Shown: positions 32,979 through 43,127, counted from the first letter of the stretch. The stretch is DNA of 64,000 bases from Ruminococcus turbiniformis (GCF_020687545.1 NZ_JAJEQX010000013.1:30381-94380), one strand, 5' to 3'. The notes: generated by a model from the letters alone, not told the origin. Translations and numbers: made by a program.

Positions 32979-33843
32979 ATCCCTTCACCTCCATTTCGGC
33001 AATAAAGATCTCCTCCAGGCTCATGGGAACCTCTGCCACAAACACGGGACGTCTCTTGTAAAGCTCTGTCCGGATCTCTTCTCTGTCTCCGCGGACGATC
33101 AGAGTCACAAAATTAACATCTGTATGGCATCTGACAACATCCAGCTCTTTCTCCAGGCCGACCCGGTCGTCCGCATCGTGAAACACACACTGAAACTTCC
33201 ATATATTTTCCGCCTTCATGCGCATATCTCCTGCTGTCACCACACCGCCCTTGTGAAGAATCGCGATATTGTCGCAGATATCCTCAAGTTCAGGCAGCCT
33301 GTGCGAAGCTACAACAGCCGTGAACTTCCTCTCCCTCATCTCCTGGCGGAACAGATTTTTCATCACTTCCGACGCGATCGGATCCAGCCCGTCAAACACC
33401 TCGTCGCAGAGAAGATATTTCGTCCGCGCACAGAGCGCCAGGATAAGAAACGCCTGGCGCTTCATCCCTTTTGAAAACGTACGGATCGGCTGTCTCATAT
33501 CCAGATTCAGCGATTCTGCCATGTAGCGAACCCCTTCTGTATCCATCTCCCTGTACTGTCTCCCGTAAAATCCGGCCATCTGTTCTATTGTTGCGTTTGG
33601 AAAGTAGTATGGAGTATCCGGCAGGTAAAAGACTTTTTCTGATGCTCCCGCAGGTTCACCGTCCACCAGGATCTCCCCGGAATCCGCTTCAAGGATTCCC
33701 GCTGTGAGACGGAGCAGCGTCGTCTTTCCGGCTCCGTTTGTCCCCAGAAGTCCGAACAGGATTCCCTCAGGAATCTCAAGTGAAATGTGATCCGCAGCGC
33801 AGGTATCGTCAAATGTCTTCACCAGATCGCTTATCCGTATCAT
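32953..33843 (-). CDS. ABC transporter ATP-binding protein
   Basis: 296 residues. Walker A GTNGAGKTT, a divergent signature (TFSKGMKRQ), Walker B KYLLCDEVFDGLDP and the switch histidine in VASHRLPE. It belongs to the YtrB/EcsA-like group of small exporter ATPases. It forms a two-gene unit with the 687-residue permease. Confidence 0.9.
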   Translation of the reverse strand: MIRISDLVKTFDDTCAADHISLEIPEGILFGLLGTNGAGKTTLLRLTAGILEADSGEILVDGEPAGASEKVFYLPDTPYYFPNATIEQMAGFYGRQYREMDTEGVRYMAESLNLDMRQPIRTFSKGMKRQAFLILALCARTKYLLCDEVFDGLDPIASEVMKNLFRQEMRERKFTAVVASHRLPELEDICDNIAILHKGGVVTAGDMRMKAENIWKFQCVFHDADDRVGLEKELDVVRCHTDVNFVTLIVRGDREEIRTELYKRRPVFVAEVPMSLEEIFIAEMEVKGYDIRKVLH

Positions 33844-33989
33844 TTAACATCTCCTTAATTTATTTAATATTTTTGTAATATATCATAACATACTTATACA
33901 CCGAAGTAAAGCTGCATAAGCCTTTTCCTGCACATAAGTCTTTTCCTTCACGTCCGGATGAAATCCACATCTCGTCCTATATCACAATA

Positions 33990-34973
33990 TCACACTACAG
34001 CCCACGGATCTTCTTTGCCCTCCGCGTGCATGATGCAGCTCATCAGAGAATGTTTTACCATATCGCTTACCGCCTGATCTGTGTAAAACGCCATATGCGG
34101 CGTAACGATCACATTCGGGAATCCCCGGAGGATATAGAGGTCCCGCTTGCTCAGGATGTCTGACTTTCTGTCATAGTAATACATTCCGAACTCATCCTCG
34201 ATCACGTCCAGCCCGGCGGCGCCGATTTTTCCCGACTCCAGCCCGTCGATCAGTGCCCGCGTGTCAATCAGTCCGCCTCTGGCCGTATTTACGATGACAA
34301 CACCATCCTTCATCTTCCCGACAGCCTCCGCATCGATCAGATGGAAATTGTCCTCGAGAAGAGGCATATGCAGCGTAATCAGATCGCACTCTCTGTAGAT
34401 CGTATCCAGATCAGCGTACCGCGCGTGCTCTTTCACCTCATCATTTTCATATTTGTCGTAGGCATAAATCCTGCATCCGAATCCGGTCAGATCCCGGATA
34501 ACCGAACGGCCGATCCGCCCCGTCCCGAGCACTCCCACTGTAAAGTTAGGAAGCTCGCTTCCCTGAATGCCCGGCAGGGAGAAGTCATTGATCTCTTCTC
34601 TCTGCATGATCCGCTTCATCTTCCGGATGGACATAAGCATCAGCATGATTGTGTAGTCTGCCACACACTCCGGGGAGTACGTCACATTGCTCACATGGAT
34701 TCCAAGTCTTTTCGCGGTATCGATATCCACATGGTCATACCCGATCGTACGGGTGGAAATCATCCTGACTCCAAGCTCATGAAACTTTTCCATCAGCTCT
34801 CTGTCAATCTTCGATGTGATAATGCTCACATATTCATATCCTGCGGCAAGATGCGCGTTTTCCAGTGTAGGAGCATCTGTACAGATGCCAAGCTCCACCC
34901 CGAACTCCTCTGAAAATTTCTGAAAATAAACCGCCTCGTCAAACTCCCTGTAATTATATACAAATATTTTCAT
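33990..34973 (-). CDS. D-isomer-specific 2-hydroxyacid dehydrogenase (D-lactate dehydrogenase/VanH-like)
   Basis: 327 residues. NAD-binding GVLGTGRIGRS, catalytic Arg in NTARGGLID, Glu in DVIEDE and His in TPHMAFYT are present. The pattern STRTIGYDHVD and the ending ..HSLMSCIMHAEG match the D-LDH/VanH branch. Likely reaction: pyruvate to D-lactate with NADH. No vanA or vanX is nearby, so a glycopeptide-resistance role is not supported. Confidence 0.88.
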   Translation of the reverse strand: MKIFVYNYREFDEAVYFQKFSEEFGVELGICTDAPTLENAHLAAGYEYVSIITSKIDRELMEKFHELGVRMISTRTIGYDHVDIDTAKRLGIHVSNVTYSPECVADYTIMLMLMSIRKMKRIMQREEINDFSLPGIQGSELPNFTVGVLGTGRIGRSVIRDLTGFGCRIYAYDKYENDEVKEHARYADLDTIYRECDLITLHMPLLEDNFHLIDAEAVGKMKDGVVIVNTARGGLIDTRALIDGLESGKIGAAGLDVIEDEFGMYYYDRKSDILSKRDLYILRGFPNVIVTPHMAFYTDQAVSDMVKHSLMSCIMHAEGKEDPWAVV

Positions 34974-35081
34974 CGTTCCTTACCTCATTCTGAAATTTCC
35001 GCTTCTGGCGCGGACTCCTGAATCGCAGCAGTTTGGCCCCAACAGTTCAGCCCGCGGTGTTCGGCTCATAAAACTGCTGCC

Positions 35082-35873
35082 TTAAATCAGTCCGTAATGT
35101 TTCAGCGCATGGGCGATTCCATCGTCTTCCACCGCCCGCGTAATAAATTCTGTATGGGGTTCAAGCACTGCGTCATGCTTTCCCATAGCAACCGCGTGAT
35201 CGGCATACTCAAACATGGACAGGTCATTGCTGCTGTCGCCGAACACGTATGCCCGCTCTTTCGGTATCTCAAGCATATTCAGAATATATTCGCACGCCGT
35301 CGCCTTGGAATAATTCTTCTGTACAACCTCGTACACACTGCCGCCCCGGTCGATTGCCTCCATGTCCGCATCAGCAAACCGCAGGAACCCTTCCAGATCA
35401 CTGTTCCCGTCCGCATAGACAAGCAGCTTGTCATACACAAAACCGCCGTACTCCAGCGTCTTCTCCAGCCCCATTCCCTTCTCCCGGAAATAGCGCCTTG
35501 TCGTCTCCAGACTGTCAAACCGTGTGATATATCCCGGGAAATAGACATCCTCAGGTCCTTCTGCAACAGCTCCCAGACTGCATTCCCGCAGTTTTTCAAT
35601 GAGCTCACGCCCTCTTTCTTCCGACAGATGGCGAGAAAAGATCTCCTCATCCTTATAAATCACCGTCGTCCCGCATCCGCACAGGAAACCGTCAAAGGAA
35701 AGCCTTCCGATCTCCGCGGGGATACTGCTCACTGTCCGCCCCGTATTGATAAAAAGCCTGTGGCCGTTTCTCCGCGCTGCCGCAAGCGCTTCTTTCGCGC
35801 TTTCCGGAATCTTCCCGGTGATCTCGCTTAAAAGTGTACCATCAATATCAAAAAATAAAACTGAACGTTCCAT
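35082..35873 (-). CDS. Cof-type HAD-superfamily phosphatase
   Basis: 263 residues. Motif I FFDIDGTLL near the N-terminus, motif II INTGRT, motif III lysine in SKATACEYIL, and motif IV GDSSNDLSMFEYAD. The cap domain between about 85 and 185 is of the C2B type. This group dephosphorylates sugar phosphates, pyridoxal phosphate or similar; the substrate is not predictable. Confidence 0.88.
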   Translation of the reverse strand: MERSVLFFDIDGTLLSEITGKIPESAKEALAAARRNGHRLFINTGRTVSSIPAEIGRLSFDGFLCGCGTTVIYKDEEIFSRHLSEERGRELIEKLRECSLGAVAEGPEDVYFPGYITRFDSLETTRRYFREKGMGLEKTLEYGGFVYDKLLVYADGNSDLEGFLRFADADMEAIDRGGSVYEVVQKNYSKATACEYILNMLEIPKERAYVFGDSSNDLSMFEYADHAVAMGKHDAVLEPHTEFITRAVEDDGIAHALKHYGLI

Positions 35874-36062
35874 GACAATTGCTCCATTTCATCCGCTCTT
35901 TTTTAGTTTCCGCCCGCTCTTTTGCAGGCCGGTTTTTCCCTCTCACATTGTACTCTCCTTTCTTCAAAATGTCTACCTGATACGCCCGGTACGATTCTCT
36001 CATTCTTCTGCCTCCTGCGGCATACACATAGTAAAAACACTTCGCAGCCGGCAGGGTAAAAC

Positions 36063-36872
36063 ATGATAAAGAAAACAATTCTGACAGCAGTTTTATTTTT
36101 CTTCTCCTTTCTTCTCGGAAGTGCCGTCGGCTTCCTCACAGACAACGGAAAAGAGAGCAGGGTCTCCGCGGCTTCAGAAGGGAGCTGGGGATTAAGTTTT
36201 GAAAAGGACGGAGAACCTCCGGTGGGAAATGCCACTGCCTCCGACCTGGCGCAGTACAACGCATATTATATTCAGGAGACAGAAGAAAAAGTGCTTTACC
36301 TGACCTTTGACGCAGGGTACGAAAACGGATATACTGAGGAAATACTCGACGCACTGGAAAAACATGACGTATCCGCCACGTTTTTCCTGACCGGCGCATA
36401 TGTGGACTCTGCTCCCGAACTCGTCCGGAGAATGGCAGAGGAAGGCCATACCGTGGGCAACCATACATGGCATCACCCGGATATGTCGCAGATTTCGGAT
36501 ATGGAGTCATTTCAGGAAGAGCTCTCCTATGTGGATGAGAAATATTTTGAAATTACAGGTGAAAGGATGAAGAAATATTACCGTCCGCCCCGGGGAATCT
36601 ACAGCGAGACAAATCTGAAGATGGCACAGGAGCTAGGATATCAGACCTTTTTCTGGAGCCTTGCCTATGTAGACTGGTATGACGATGATCAGCCAACCCG
36701 GGAAGAAGCGTTTGATAAGCTTCTCGGAAGGATCCACCCGGGCGCGGTTGTCCTGCTTCACAGCACTTCCGCCACAAACGCGCAGATTCTGGATGAACTG
36801 CTGACAAAGTGGGAGGAGATGGGATATGAGATTCTTCCTCTGGCGGAGCTTGACGGTTCCGGCAGACAATAA
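36063..36872 (+). CDS. Polysaccharide deacetylase (PdaA-like)
   Basis: 269 residues with an N-terminal signal/anchor (residues 3-24). NodB domain: YLTFDAGYENGYT (metal aspartate motif in PdaA form), NHTWHHPDM (HxxxH metal ligands), YYRPPRG and VVLLHS. PdaA enzymes remove the N-acetyl group of muramic acid to make delta-lactam in spore cortex, which fits a spore former. A vegetative peptidoglycan role is also possible. Confidence 0.88.
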   Translation: MIKKTILTAVLFFFSFLLGSAVGFLTDNGKESRVSAASEGSWGLSFEKDGEPPVGNATASDLAQYNAYYIQETEEKVLYLTFDAGYENGYTEEILDALEKHDVSATFFLTGAYVDSAPELVRRMAEEGHTVGNHTWHHPDMSQISDMESFQEELSYVDEKYFEITGERMKKYYRPPRGIYSETNLKMAQELGYQTFFWSLAYVDWYDDDQPTREEAFDKLLGRIHPGAVVLLHSTSATNAQILDELLTKWEEMGYEILPLAELDGSGRQ

Positions 36873-37038
36873 AAATATCTCTGTCCGCCCCGCTGTCCTC
36901 AGAAGAAAAATTTTGAAATACCCTGCAACCATCCGGCGTTTTTCATCCGTCTAACAGTTAAGAGCAGCAAGGCTGCAGCCGCACAGCTCTTCCATCCTGG
37001 CACAATGCATGACGGATGCACAGAAATTTCCGTGAAGT

Positions 37039-37083
37039 GCCGGCGGGCACGCCTCTGAAATGCAAAGCGCCGGCGGGCACGCC
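37039..37083. repeat. Direct repeat GCCGGCGGGCACGCC upstream of the sigma gene
   Basis: Two identical 15-base copies at 37039-37053 and 37069-37083, exactly 30 bases apart, 40-85 bases before the ECF sigma start. They could be regulator sites or a small duplication. Confidence 0.6.
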
Positions 37084-37123
37084 AGGAAGAAAACAAAGGG
37101 GAAAAGAAAGGGGAATCACACCC

Positions 37124-37666
37124 ATGAACCAAAATCACAAAAGAGGGGGAATCAGTCTGGAATATCTCGTGCGAAAAGCATTAAAAGGTGATCCGAACGC
37201 TTTTGTCGAACTGATCGAAGGCAGCCGGCAGAGCATGTACAAAATAGCCCGCAGCTATTTTTCAAACGAGGACGATATTGCCGATGCCATACAGGACACC
37301 ATCGAGACAGCGTACCGTTCTCTACCCAACCTGAAAAGGGCGGAATACTTCCGCACATGGCTGATCCGCATCCTGATCAATAAATGTATCGACATCATAC
37401 GGAAGAACCGGAAAGAGAGTCCGGTCGAGATCTTTCCTGATCAGGGCGCGCCATGTGCAGAGCTCAAAAACTGCGAGTTTGAAGAACTGATGTGCTCGCT
37501 TGATGAGAAATACAGAACCGTACTCCTCCTCTACTACGGGGAAGGCTTCAAAGTCAGTGAGATCGCGCAGCTCCTCGATATGGAGGAAAATACAGTAAAA
37601 TCCCGCCTCTCACGGGGCAGAAGCAAGTTCCGGGCAGTCTGGTCCGGGCAGAACGCTTCTTTCTGA
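37124..37666 (+). CDS. ECF-type RNA polymerase sigma factor
   Basis: 180 residues from the ATG at 37124 (AAAGGGG upstream); the upstream in-frame extension runs through the direct repeats and is not sigma-like. Region 2 (SRQSMYKIARSYFSNEDDIADAIQDTIETAYR) and region 4 (LDEKYRTVLLLYYGEGFKVSEIAQLLDMEENTVKSRLSRGR) are complete. The partner gene follows about 95 bases downstream and is interrupted by a stop codon. Confidence 0.93.
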   Translation: MNQNHKRGGISLEYLVRKALKGDPNAFVELIEGSRQSMYKIARSYFSNEDDIADAIQDTIETAYRSLPNLKRAEYFRTWLIRILINKCIDIIRKNRKESPVEIFPDQGAPCAELKNCEFEELMCSLDEKYRTVLLLYYGEGFKVSEIAQLLDMEENTVKSRLSRGRSKFRAVWSGQNASF

Positions 37667-37761
37667 AGAGAACGGACCGCCAGACATATCACAAAATACA
37701 CTGCACTGTACCACTGAAAAAAGGAACTGAAATATACATGTATGAAAAAGGAGGACATGTT

Positions 37762-39243
37762 TTGAACAGAGAATTTGACCAGAAAGAGATCGAACGCATT
37801 CTGAAAGAGGATACGCAGATCCCGGCTTCTGTCGAGCAGAGAATCGACGACACATGCCAACGGATCACAACAGGGATTACAGAAGGAAACGCCGGCTCCG
37901 TTCCAGATACGCACCCCCGTCTCACGCGCCGCAGGAAGCGAAAAGCATGGACAGCCGTGGCGGCTGCGGCGGCAGTCACAGCCGGTCTCGGGCTTACCGC
38001 ATTTGCCGCGGTCAGGCTTTTAAGCGTACAGCTTGAAACGACAGATGAGGGAATGCAGTATAATATTTCCGTGCAGCCGGATTCCACAGGAACAGCCCAT
38101 ACGATCAGCGCTTCTCCCACCTACGTGCCGGACGGGTATGTCTGTCAGGAAGAAGGACCTTATGACGGCAAATGGCACAATGACGCCACAGATGGAGAAC
38201 TGACCGTTATCACGTACAACGCTGCGGAGCTCTATGCCATCTCCGAAACACAGCCAGATACGCTCCACAGCATGTTTGACAGCAGCTCATTTGTGGAAAC
38301 AACGGACATCAGCGGAATGCGTGCGGATATGTTCAGCGAGGAAAGTAAATACACAGACGATGACACTGTCATCCAGAACGCCTTCCTTTTCAACGAGGAA
38401 TTCGGCTATGCCGTTCACATTTTTCTTGACGGAAAAGGTCTGCCGGAGGATGAGGCGCTGAATGTGCTCCGCGGACTGGACATCACGGTTCTCGACGAGA
38501 CGGTTCCTTATCCGTCCGATGAGGAACTTGAACAGATCCGGGCTGATCTTTAAAACGGACAGCCATACCTGGCCGAGACGATTGATGACAGCTGGTTCTA
38601 TGGAATCGGCGACGAGATTACCCCGCCCAAGCCGGCGGCATATGCAGAGTCTGGACTCGTTGCAGACATTGAACCTGAGACAGTCTCTTATAAAGTAACG
38701 GATATCCAGGTCATGGATTCTCTCCCCCTGGACGAATATCCAAAGGAGAATTATATCCCGGATTACGACACCATCATTGCACCGCTTCTGAATGAAGACG
38801 GAACTCTCTCTCCACACGACCGGTATCTTGAAACATCAGAAGGAATTCAGGAAGATGAGATATCCACCATCAGATCAAAATTCATCGTGGCCACAGCTGA
38901 GATCACCAACACCGGTGATACCGCATCCGAGTTCTATATAGAGCCGGCACTTGAACTCCTCTCAGACAGCGGGAACGGACATTATTCACCTTACTACTGC
39001 CGGCCGACAACATCCGCCTATACACAGGCAGTCAGCACAGAGGGACTTCCGCTCTACCAAAGCGTACAGCAGTTTACGGATAATGGAAAGCAGCACGTCG
39101 GCTTTGCCGAGCTTCAGCCCGGTGAGACACTGAAATGCACCTTCGCATGGGCTGTAGATGAAGAATGCGTAGATGACGCTTATCTGGCATTCTTTAACTA
39201 CTACGGAGGGATCGCGAATCTGTATCCGAGAATTAAAATTTAA
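37762..39243 (+). pseudogene. Anti-sigma-like membrane protein interrupted by one in-frame stop
   Basis: A single reading frame from a TTG at 37762 (AGGAGG seven bases upstream) to the stop at 39241-39243, broken only by TAA at 38551-38553. Before it: a cytoplasmic N-terminal domain, a membrane segment near residues 70-95 (TAVAAAAAVTAGLGLTAFA) and an extracellular part. After it, without frame change, NGQPYLAETIDDSWF and about 225 more residues of extracellular domain. It has the layout of Firmicutes regulators paired with ECF factors (DUF4179/DUF5643-like). The stop probably reflects a point mutation; the N-terminal 263 residues may still bind sigma. Confidence 0.75.
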
Positions 39244-39584
39244 TATTTGGGGACGTAGTGAAATTCGATTCTGCTACGTCCCCAATTGAAGTTTGCCCTG
39301 TCCCTTTTCGATGATACCCCTGTCCCTTTTTGGGTCTTTTTCTTATAAATTTCCCCGAAAAATATAGAGTTAAAGAAAATTCTTTATTCTTTTGAATTCA
39401 ATACTTTTCCAATCTCTGCCGCTATTTTATTGTAAAGGCCGCATTTCTGCACTGAACACACAAGAAATTACATTTAGGGACATATCAAATTCGAAAAAGG
39501 GACAGGGCAATCCGCAATTAGGGACACACTGAAATGCAATCGGGGACGTAGCAGAATGAAATTTCACTACGTCCCCGAATATTA
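39241..39584. mobile_element. REP/MITE-like element with long terminal inverted repeats
   Basis: 344 bases bounded by TAATATT..GGGGACGTAG at each end in inverse orientation. Each end is itself a hairpin: GGGGACGTAG-N15-CTACGTCCCC at 39249-39283, and its inverse at 39542-39576. Further in, TTGCCCTGTCCCTTTT.CGA (near 39292) pairs with TCGAAAAAGGGACAGGGCAA (near 39491). It encodes no protein. The terminal TAA of each end supplies the stop codon of the two convergent flanking genes. This type of repeat is often moved by RAYT/IS200-like transposases in trans. Confidence 0.75.
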
Positions 39585-41324
39585 GTTGATCGTTCTCTTC
39601 ACATAACTTGTATGCAGAATATGATGCGCTTTCTCGCTTCCCGGCGCTCCCAGATACTCACTGTAAACCCGCTTGATAGACGGGTTCTCGTGAGACTTCC
39701 GGATCGTCTTCGCCGCGTCGTTGTCATACAGCGCTTTCGCACGGATCGCCTTCACGTCTTCAAAGTTTCTCACATCCGCGTGTACCTGAGGCTGTCCGCC
39801 GCCGTTGACGCAGCCGCCTGGGCAGCACATAATCTCAATAAAGTGGTAGTCTGCCTCTCCGGCCCTTACCTTATCCATGATAATCTTCGCGTTGGAAAGT
39901 CCCGATGCAACCGCAACTTTTACGTCCATTCCGGCCACATTGTAAGTTGCTTCCTTGATTCCGTCCGTTCCGCGGACTTCCTCAAACTCCACCTTCTCAA
40001 GCGTCTCGCCGGTCAGCTCCTCCACTGCAGTACGCAGAGCCGCCTCCATAACGCCTCCGGTTGCGCCGAAGATCACTCCCGCTCCGGAAGACTCGCCGAG
40101 CGGATCATCGAATCCCTCATCCGGAAGGCTTCGGAAGTTAATGCCGACCTTGCGGATCAGACGCGCCAACTCTCTTGTCGTGATGGAGATATCCACATCC
40201 GGCACTCCCGCCGCATACTGGTCATCTCTCTGCAGCTCGAATTTCTTCGCCGTACAGGGCATTACGCTGACACAGACGATATCTTCCGGCGCGATTCCCA
40301 TCTTCTCCGCGTAGTATGTCTTCGTGATCGCTCCGAACATCTGCTGGGGCGACTTGCAGCTTGACAGATGTGCAAGCTGATCCGGATAATAGTGCTCACA
40401 GTATTTGATCCATCCCGGTGAACAGGAGGTCATCATCGGAAGAACGCCTCCGTTTTTCACACGGTCGAGGAACTCGTGAGCCTCCTCCATAATCGTAAGG
40501 TCCGCGCTGAAATCTGTATCAAACACCTTGTCAAATCCGATTCTTCGAAGCGCGGCGGCCATCTTTCCTTCCACGTCCGTTCCCATCGGATAGCCGAACT
40601 CTTCTCCAAGCGCAGCGCGCACGGACGGAGCCGGCTGTACGACTACGTGCTTCGTCTCATCGGCAATCGCCGCGAGCACATCGTCGATATTGTCTTTCTC
40701 ATAGAGCGCGCCTGTCGGACATGCGGCGATACACTGGCCGCAGGATACACAGCTCGTATCTCCTAATCCCATCTCGAACGGGGAGCCGATAAATGTGGCA
40801 AATCCTCTGTTGTTCGGGCCGATCACGCCCACGGTCTGCACCTTCTCACAGACTGCGGAACATCTGCGGCAGAGGATACACTTGTTGTTGTCGCGCACCA
40901 TATGTACCGCGCTCTCGTCCAGCTCATAGTGAGGCATCTCGCCCGCGAAATAGTTCTCGTCCTCAACGCCCAGCTCCTGGCAGAGCTCCTGCAGCTCACA
41001 GTGTCCGCTTCTGACACAGGAGAGACATTTCTTGTCGTGGTTCGACAGAAGCAGCTCCAGTGTTCTTCTTCTGGAATCAAGAAGCTTCTGCGTATTTGTC
41101 AGCACTTCCATGCCCTCGGACACCGGGTGTACACAGGCTGCCACCAGGTTTCTCGCTCCCTTTACTTCCACCACGCACATGCGGCATGCGCCGATCTCGT
41201 TGATCTCTTTCAAATAGCAGAGAGTGGGGATTCTGATTCCCGCCGCATGCGCTGCTTCCAGGATTGTAGAGCCCGCCGGTGCGGTGACATTTATGCCGTT
41301 GATTTTTAAATTCACATTTTCCAT
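39582..41324 (-). CDS. hydA: [FeFe] hydrogenase catalytic subunit (NADH-linked, HydA)
   Basis: 580 residues. N-terminal [2Fe-2S] domain, His-Cys3 [4Fe-4S] site (HDKKCLSCVRSGHC), two [4Fe-4S] ferredoxin repeats (CILCRRCSAVC and CVSCGQCIAACP), then the H-cluster domain: L1 TSCSPGW, L2 MPCTAKKFE, L3 IMCCPGGCVNGGGQP, and the C-terminal HILHTSY. L1 has Ser where clostridial CpI has its second Cys; I believe this form occurs in NAD(P)-linked enzymes but cannot check it here. With the upstream HydB and NuoE-like subunits it forms the trimeric enzyme that couples H2 to NAD(H) and ferredoxin. Confidence 0.93.
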   Translation of the reverse strand: MENVNLKINGINVTAPAGSTILEAAHAAGIRIPTLCYLKEINEIGACRMCVVEVKGARNLVAACVHPVSEGMEVLTNTQKLLDSRRRTLELLLSNHDKKCLSCVRSGHCELQELCQELGVEDENYFAGEMPHYELDESAVHMVRDNNKCILCRRCSAVCEKVQTVGVIGPNNRGFATFIGSPFEMGLGDTSCVSCGQCIAACPTGALYEKDNIDDVLAAIADETKHVVVQPAPSVRAALGEEFGYPMGTDVEGKMAAALRRIGFDKVFDTDFSADLTIMEEAHEFLDRVKNGGVLPMMTSCSPGWIKYCEHYYPDQLAHLSSCKSPQQMFGAITKTYYAEKMGIAPEDIVCVSVMPCTAKKFELQRDDQYAAGVPDVDISITTRELARLIRKVGINFRSLPDEGFDDPLGESSGAGVIFGATGGVMEAALRTAVEELTGETLEKVEFEEVRGTDGIKEATYNVAGMDVKVAVASGLSNAKIIMDKVRAGEADYHFIEIMCCPGGCVNGGGQPQVHADVRNFEDVKAIRAKALYDNDAAKTIRKSHENPSIKRVYSEYLGAPGSEKAHHILHTSYVKRTIN

Positions 41325-41339
41325 CTTCTCTACCCTCCC

Positions 41340-43127
41340 TTATTCTTTGTAGATTGCGCCGAACCGGCATTTTTCCATGCAGGCACCGCACTTTAAGCAT
41401 TTCTCCGGGTTGATCATATGTACTTCCTTTACCTTGCCGATAATGGCGTCCGCCGGACAGGTTCTCGCGCAGAGCGTACAGCCCTTGCACTTGTCCGGAT
41501 CGATCCTGTACTGAAGCAGATCCTTGCAGACTCCCGCCGGACATTTCTTATCCACGATATGGGCGATATACTCATCCCTGAAATATCTCAGTGTGGAGAG
41601 TACCGGGTTGGGCGCCGTCTGACCGAGCGCGCACAGGGAGTTGGACTGCAGATGATAACAGAGTTCTTCCAGCTTATCCAGATCCTCCATTGTCGCCTGC
41701 CCCTTTGTAATCTTGTCAAGGATCTCCAGCATGCGCCGCGTTCCGATCCGGCACGGCGTACATTTTCCGCAGGACTCATCCACAGTAAACTCAAGGAAAA
41801 ATTTCGCGATATCCACCATACAGGTATCCTCATCCATGACGATCAGTCCGCCGGATCCCATCATGGAACCGATCTCCTTTAAGTTATCGTAGTCGATCGG
41901 AACGTCCAGATGCTCCGCCGGGATACATCCGCCGGACGGTCCTCCGGTCTGGGCCGCCTTGAACTTCTTGCCGTTCGGGATGCCGCCTCCGATCTCTTCT
42001 ACGATCTCGCGAAGCGTCGTTCCCATCGGCACCTCAACAAGCCCGGTATTATTGATCTTTCCGCCAAGAGCGAACACCTTTGTTCCTTTTGACTTCTCCG
42101 TACCCATGGATGCAAACCATTCAGGTCCGTTTACGATGATCTGCGGAATATTCGCGTATGTTTCCACGTTATTTAAAATCGTCGGCTTCTCAAACAGTCC
42201 CTTAAGCGCCGGGAACGGCGGACGGGGACGGGGCTCTCCTCTGTTTCCCTCGATGGAAGTCATAAGCGCCGTCTCCTCGCCGCAGACAAACGCGCCCGCG
42301 CCGAGCCTTAACTCAATGTCAAAATCAAATCCGCTGTCAAAAATATTTTTTCCGAGCAGCCCGTACTCTCTCGCCTGACTGATTGCGATTTCCAGTCGTT
42401 TTACCGCGATCGGATACTCCGCGCGCACGTAGATATATCCCTGGGAAGCGCCGATGGCGTATCCCGCGATAGCCATTGCTTCAAGCACCGCGTGGGGATC
42501 TCCCTCGAGAATGGAACGGTCCATAAACGCGCCCGGGTCACCCTCATCGGCGTTGCAGCAGACATATTTCTGATCCGCGTCATTTGCCGCCGCGAATTTC
42601 CACTTAAGCCCGGTCGGGAATCCGGCGCCGCCTCTTCCGCGAAGGCCGCTGTCTAAAAGAATCTGAATCACATCTTCCGGCGTCTTCTCCGTCAGCACGG
42701 TCCCAAGCGCCTCATATCCGCCGGTTCCGATATATTCGTCAATATTCTCAGGATTGATCACTCCGCAGTTTCTAAGAGCAACTCTGTGCTGTTTCTTGTA
42801 GAAATTTGTCTCATTGAGCGGGATGATCTTATCCGCCTTCGTCGTCTCATCATAGAGGAGGCGTGTCACAACTCTTCCCTTTAAGAGATGTTCAGATACG
42901 ATCTCAGGAATATCCTCTTCCTGAACCATCGAGTAGAATGTCCCCTCCGGGTATACAATCATAATCGGGCCCAGTGCGCACAGGCCGAAACATCCGGTCT
43001 TTACCACTCCGACTTCCTCAGAAAGCCCGTTGGCCGCGATCTCTTTCTCCAGTCTCTCCCTGATCCTCTGGCTTCCGGAGGAGGTACATCCGGTTCCGCC
43101 ACAGACAAGTACGTGTGAACGATACAT
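41340..43127 (-). CDS. hydB: NADH-linked hydrogenase HydB (NuoF-like)
   Basis: 595 residues. N-terminal thioredoxin-like [2Fe-2S] domain (CGGTGCTSSGS..., CFGLCALGP), NuoF core with NADH-binding GRGGAGFPTG and FMN segment CNADEGDPGAFMDR, the [4Fe-4S] site ESCGKCTPCR, and a C-terminal pair of ferredoxin repeats (CKGCTLCARTCP and CLKCGACMEKCR). It is the flavin subunit that splits or joins electrons between NADH, ferredoxin and HydA. It is 15 bases from hydA. Confidence 0.93.
   Translation of the reverse strand: MYRSHVLVCGGTGCTSSGSQRIRERLEKEIAANGLSEEVGVVKTGCFGLCALGPIMIVYPEGTFYSMVQEEDIPEIVSEHLLKGRVVTRLLYDETTKADKIIPLNETNFYKKQHRVALRNCGVINPENIDEYIGTGGYEALGTVLTEKTPEDVIQILLDSGLRGRGGAGFPTGLKWKFAAANDADQKYVCCNADEGDPGAFMDRSILEGDPHAVLEAMAIAGYAIGASQGYIYVRAEYPIAVKRLEIAISQAREYGLLGKNIFDSGFDFDIELRLGAGAFVCGEETALMTSIEGNRGEPRPRPPFPALKGLFEKPTILNNVETYANIPQIIVNGPEWFASMGTEKSKGTKVFALGGKINNTGLVEVPMGTTLREIVEEIGGGIPNGKKFKAAQTGGPSGGCIPAEHLDVPIDYDNLKEIGSMMGSGGLIVMDEDTCMVDIAKFFLEFTVDESCGKCTPCRIGTRRMLEILDKITKGQATMEDLDKLEELCYHLQSNSLCALGQTAPNPVLSTLRYFRDEYIAHIVDKKCPAGVCKDLLQYRIDPDKCKGCTLCARTCPADAIIGKVKEVHMINPEKCLKCGACMEKCRFGAIYKE

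Noticed and set aside
34000..34973. vanHAX glycopeptide-resistance cluster
   Set aside because: Only a VanH/D-LDH-like dehydrogenase is present; no vanA ligase or vanX dipeptidase is nearby.
38551..38553. Recoding of the internal stop as selenocysteine
   Set aside because: The codon is TAA, not TGA, and no SECIS-like stem was seen directly after it.
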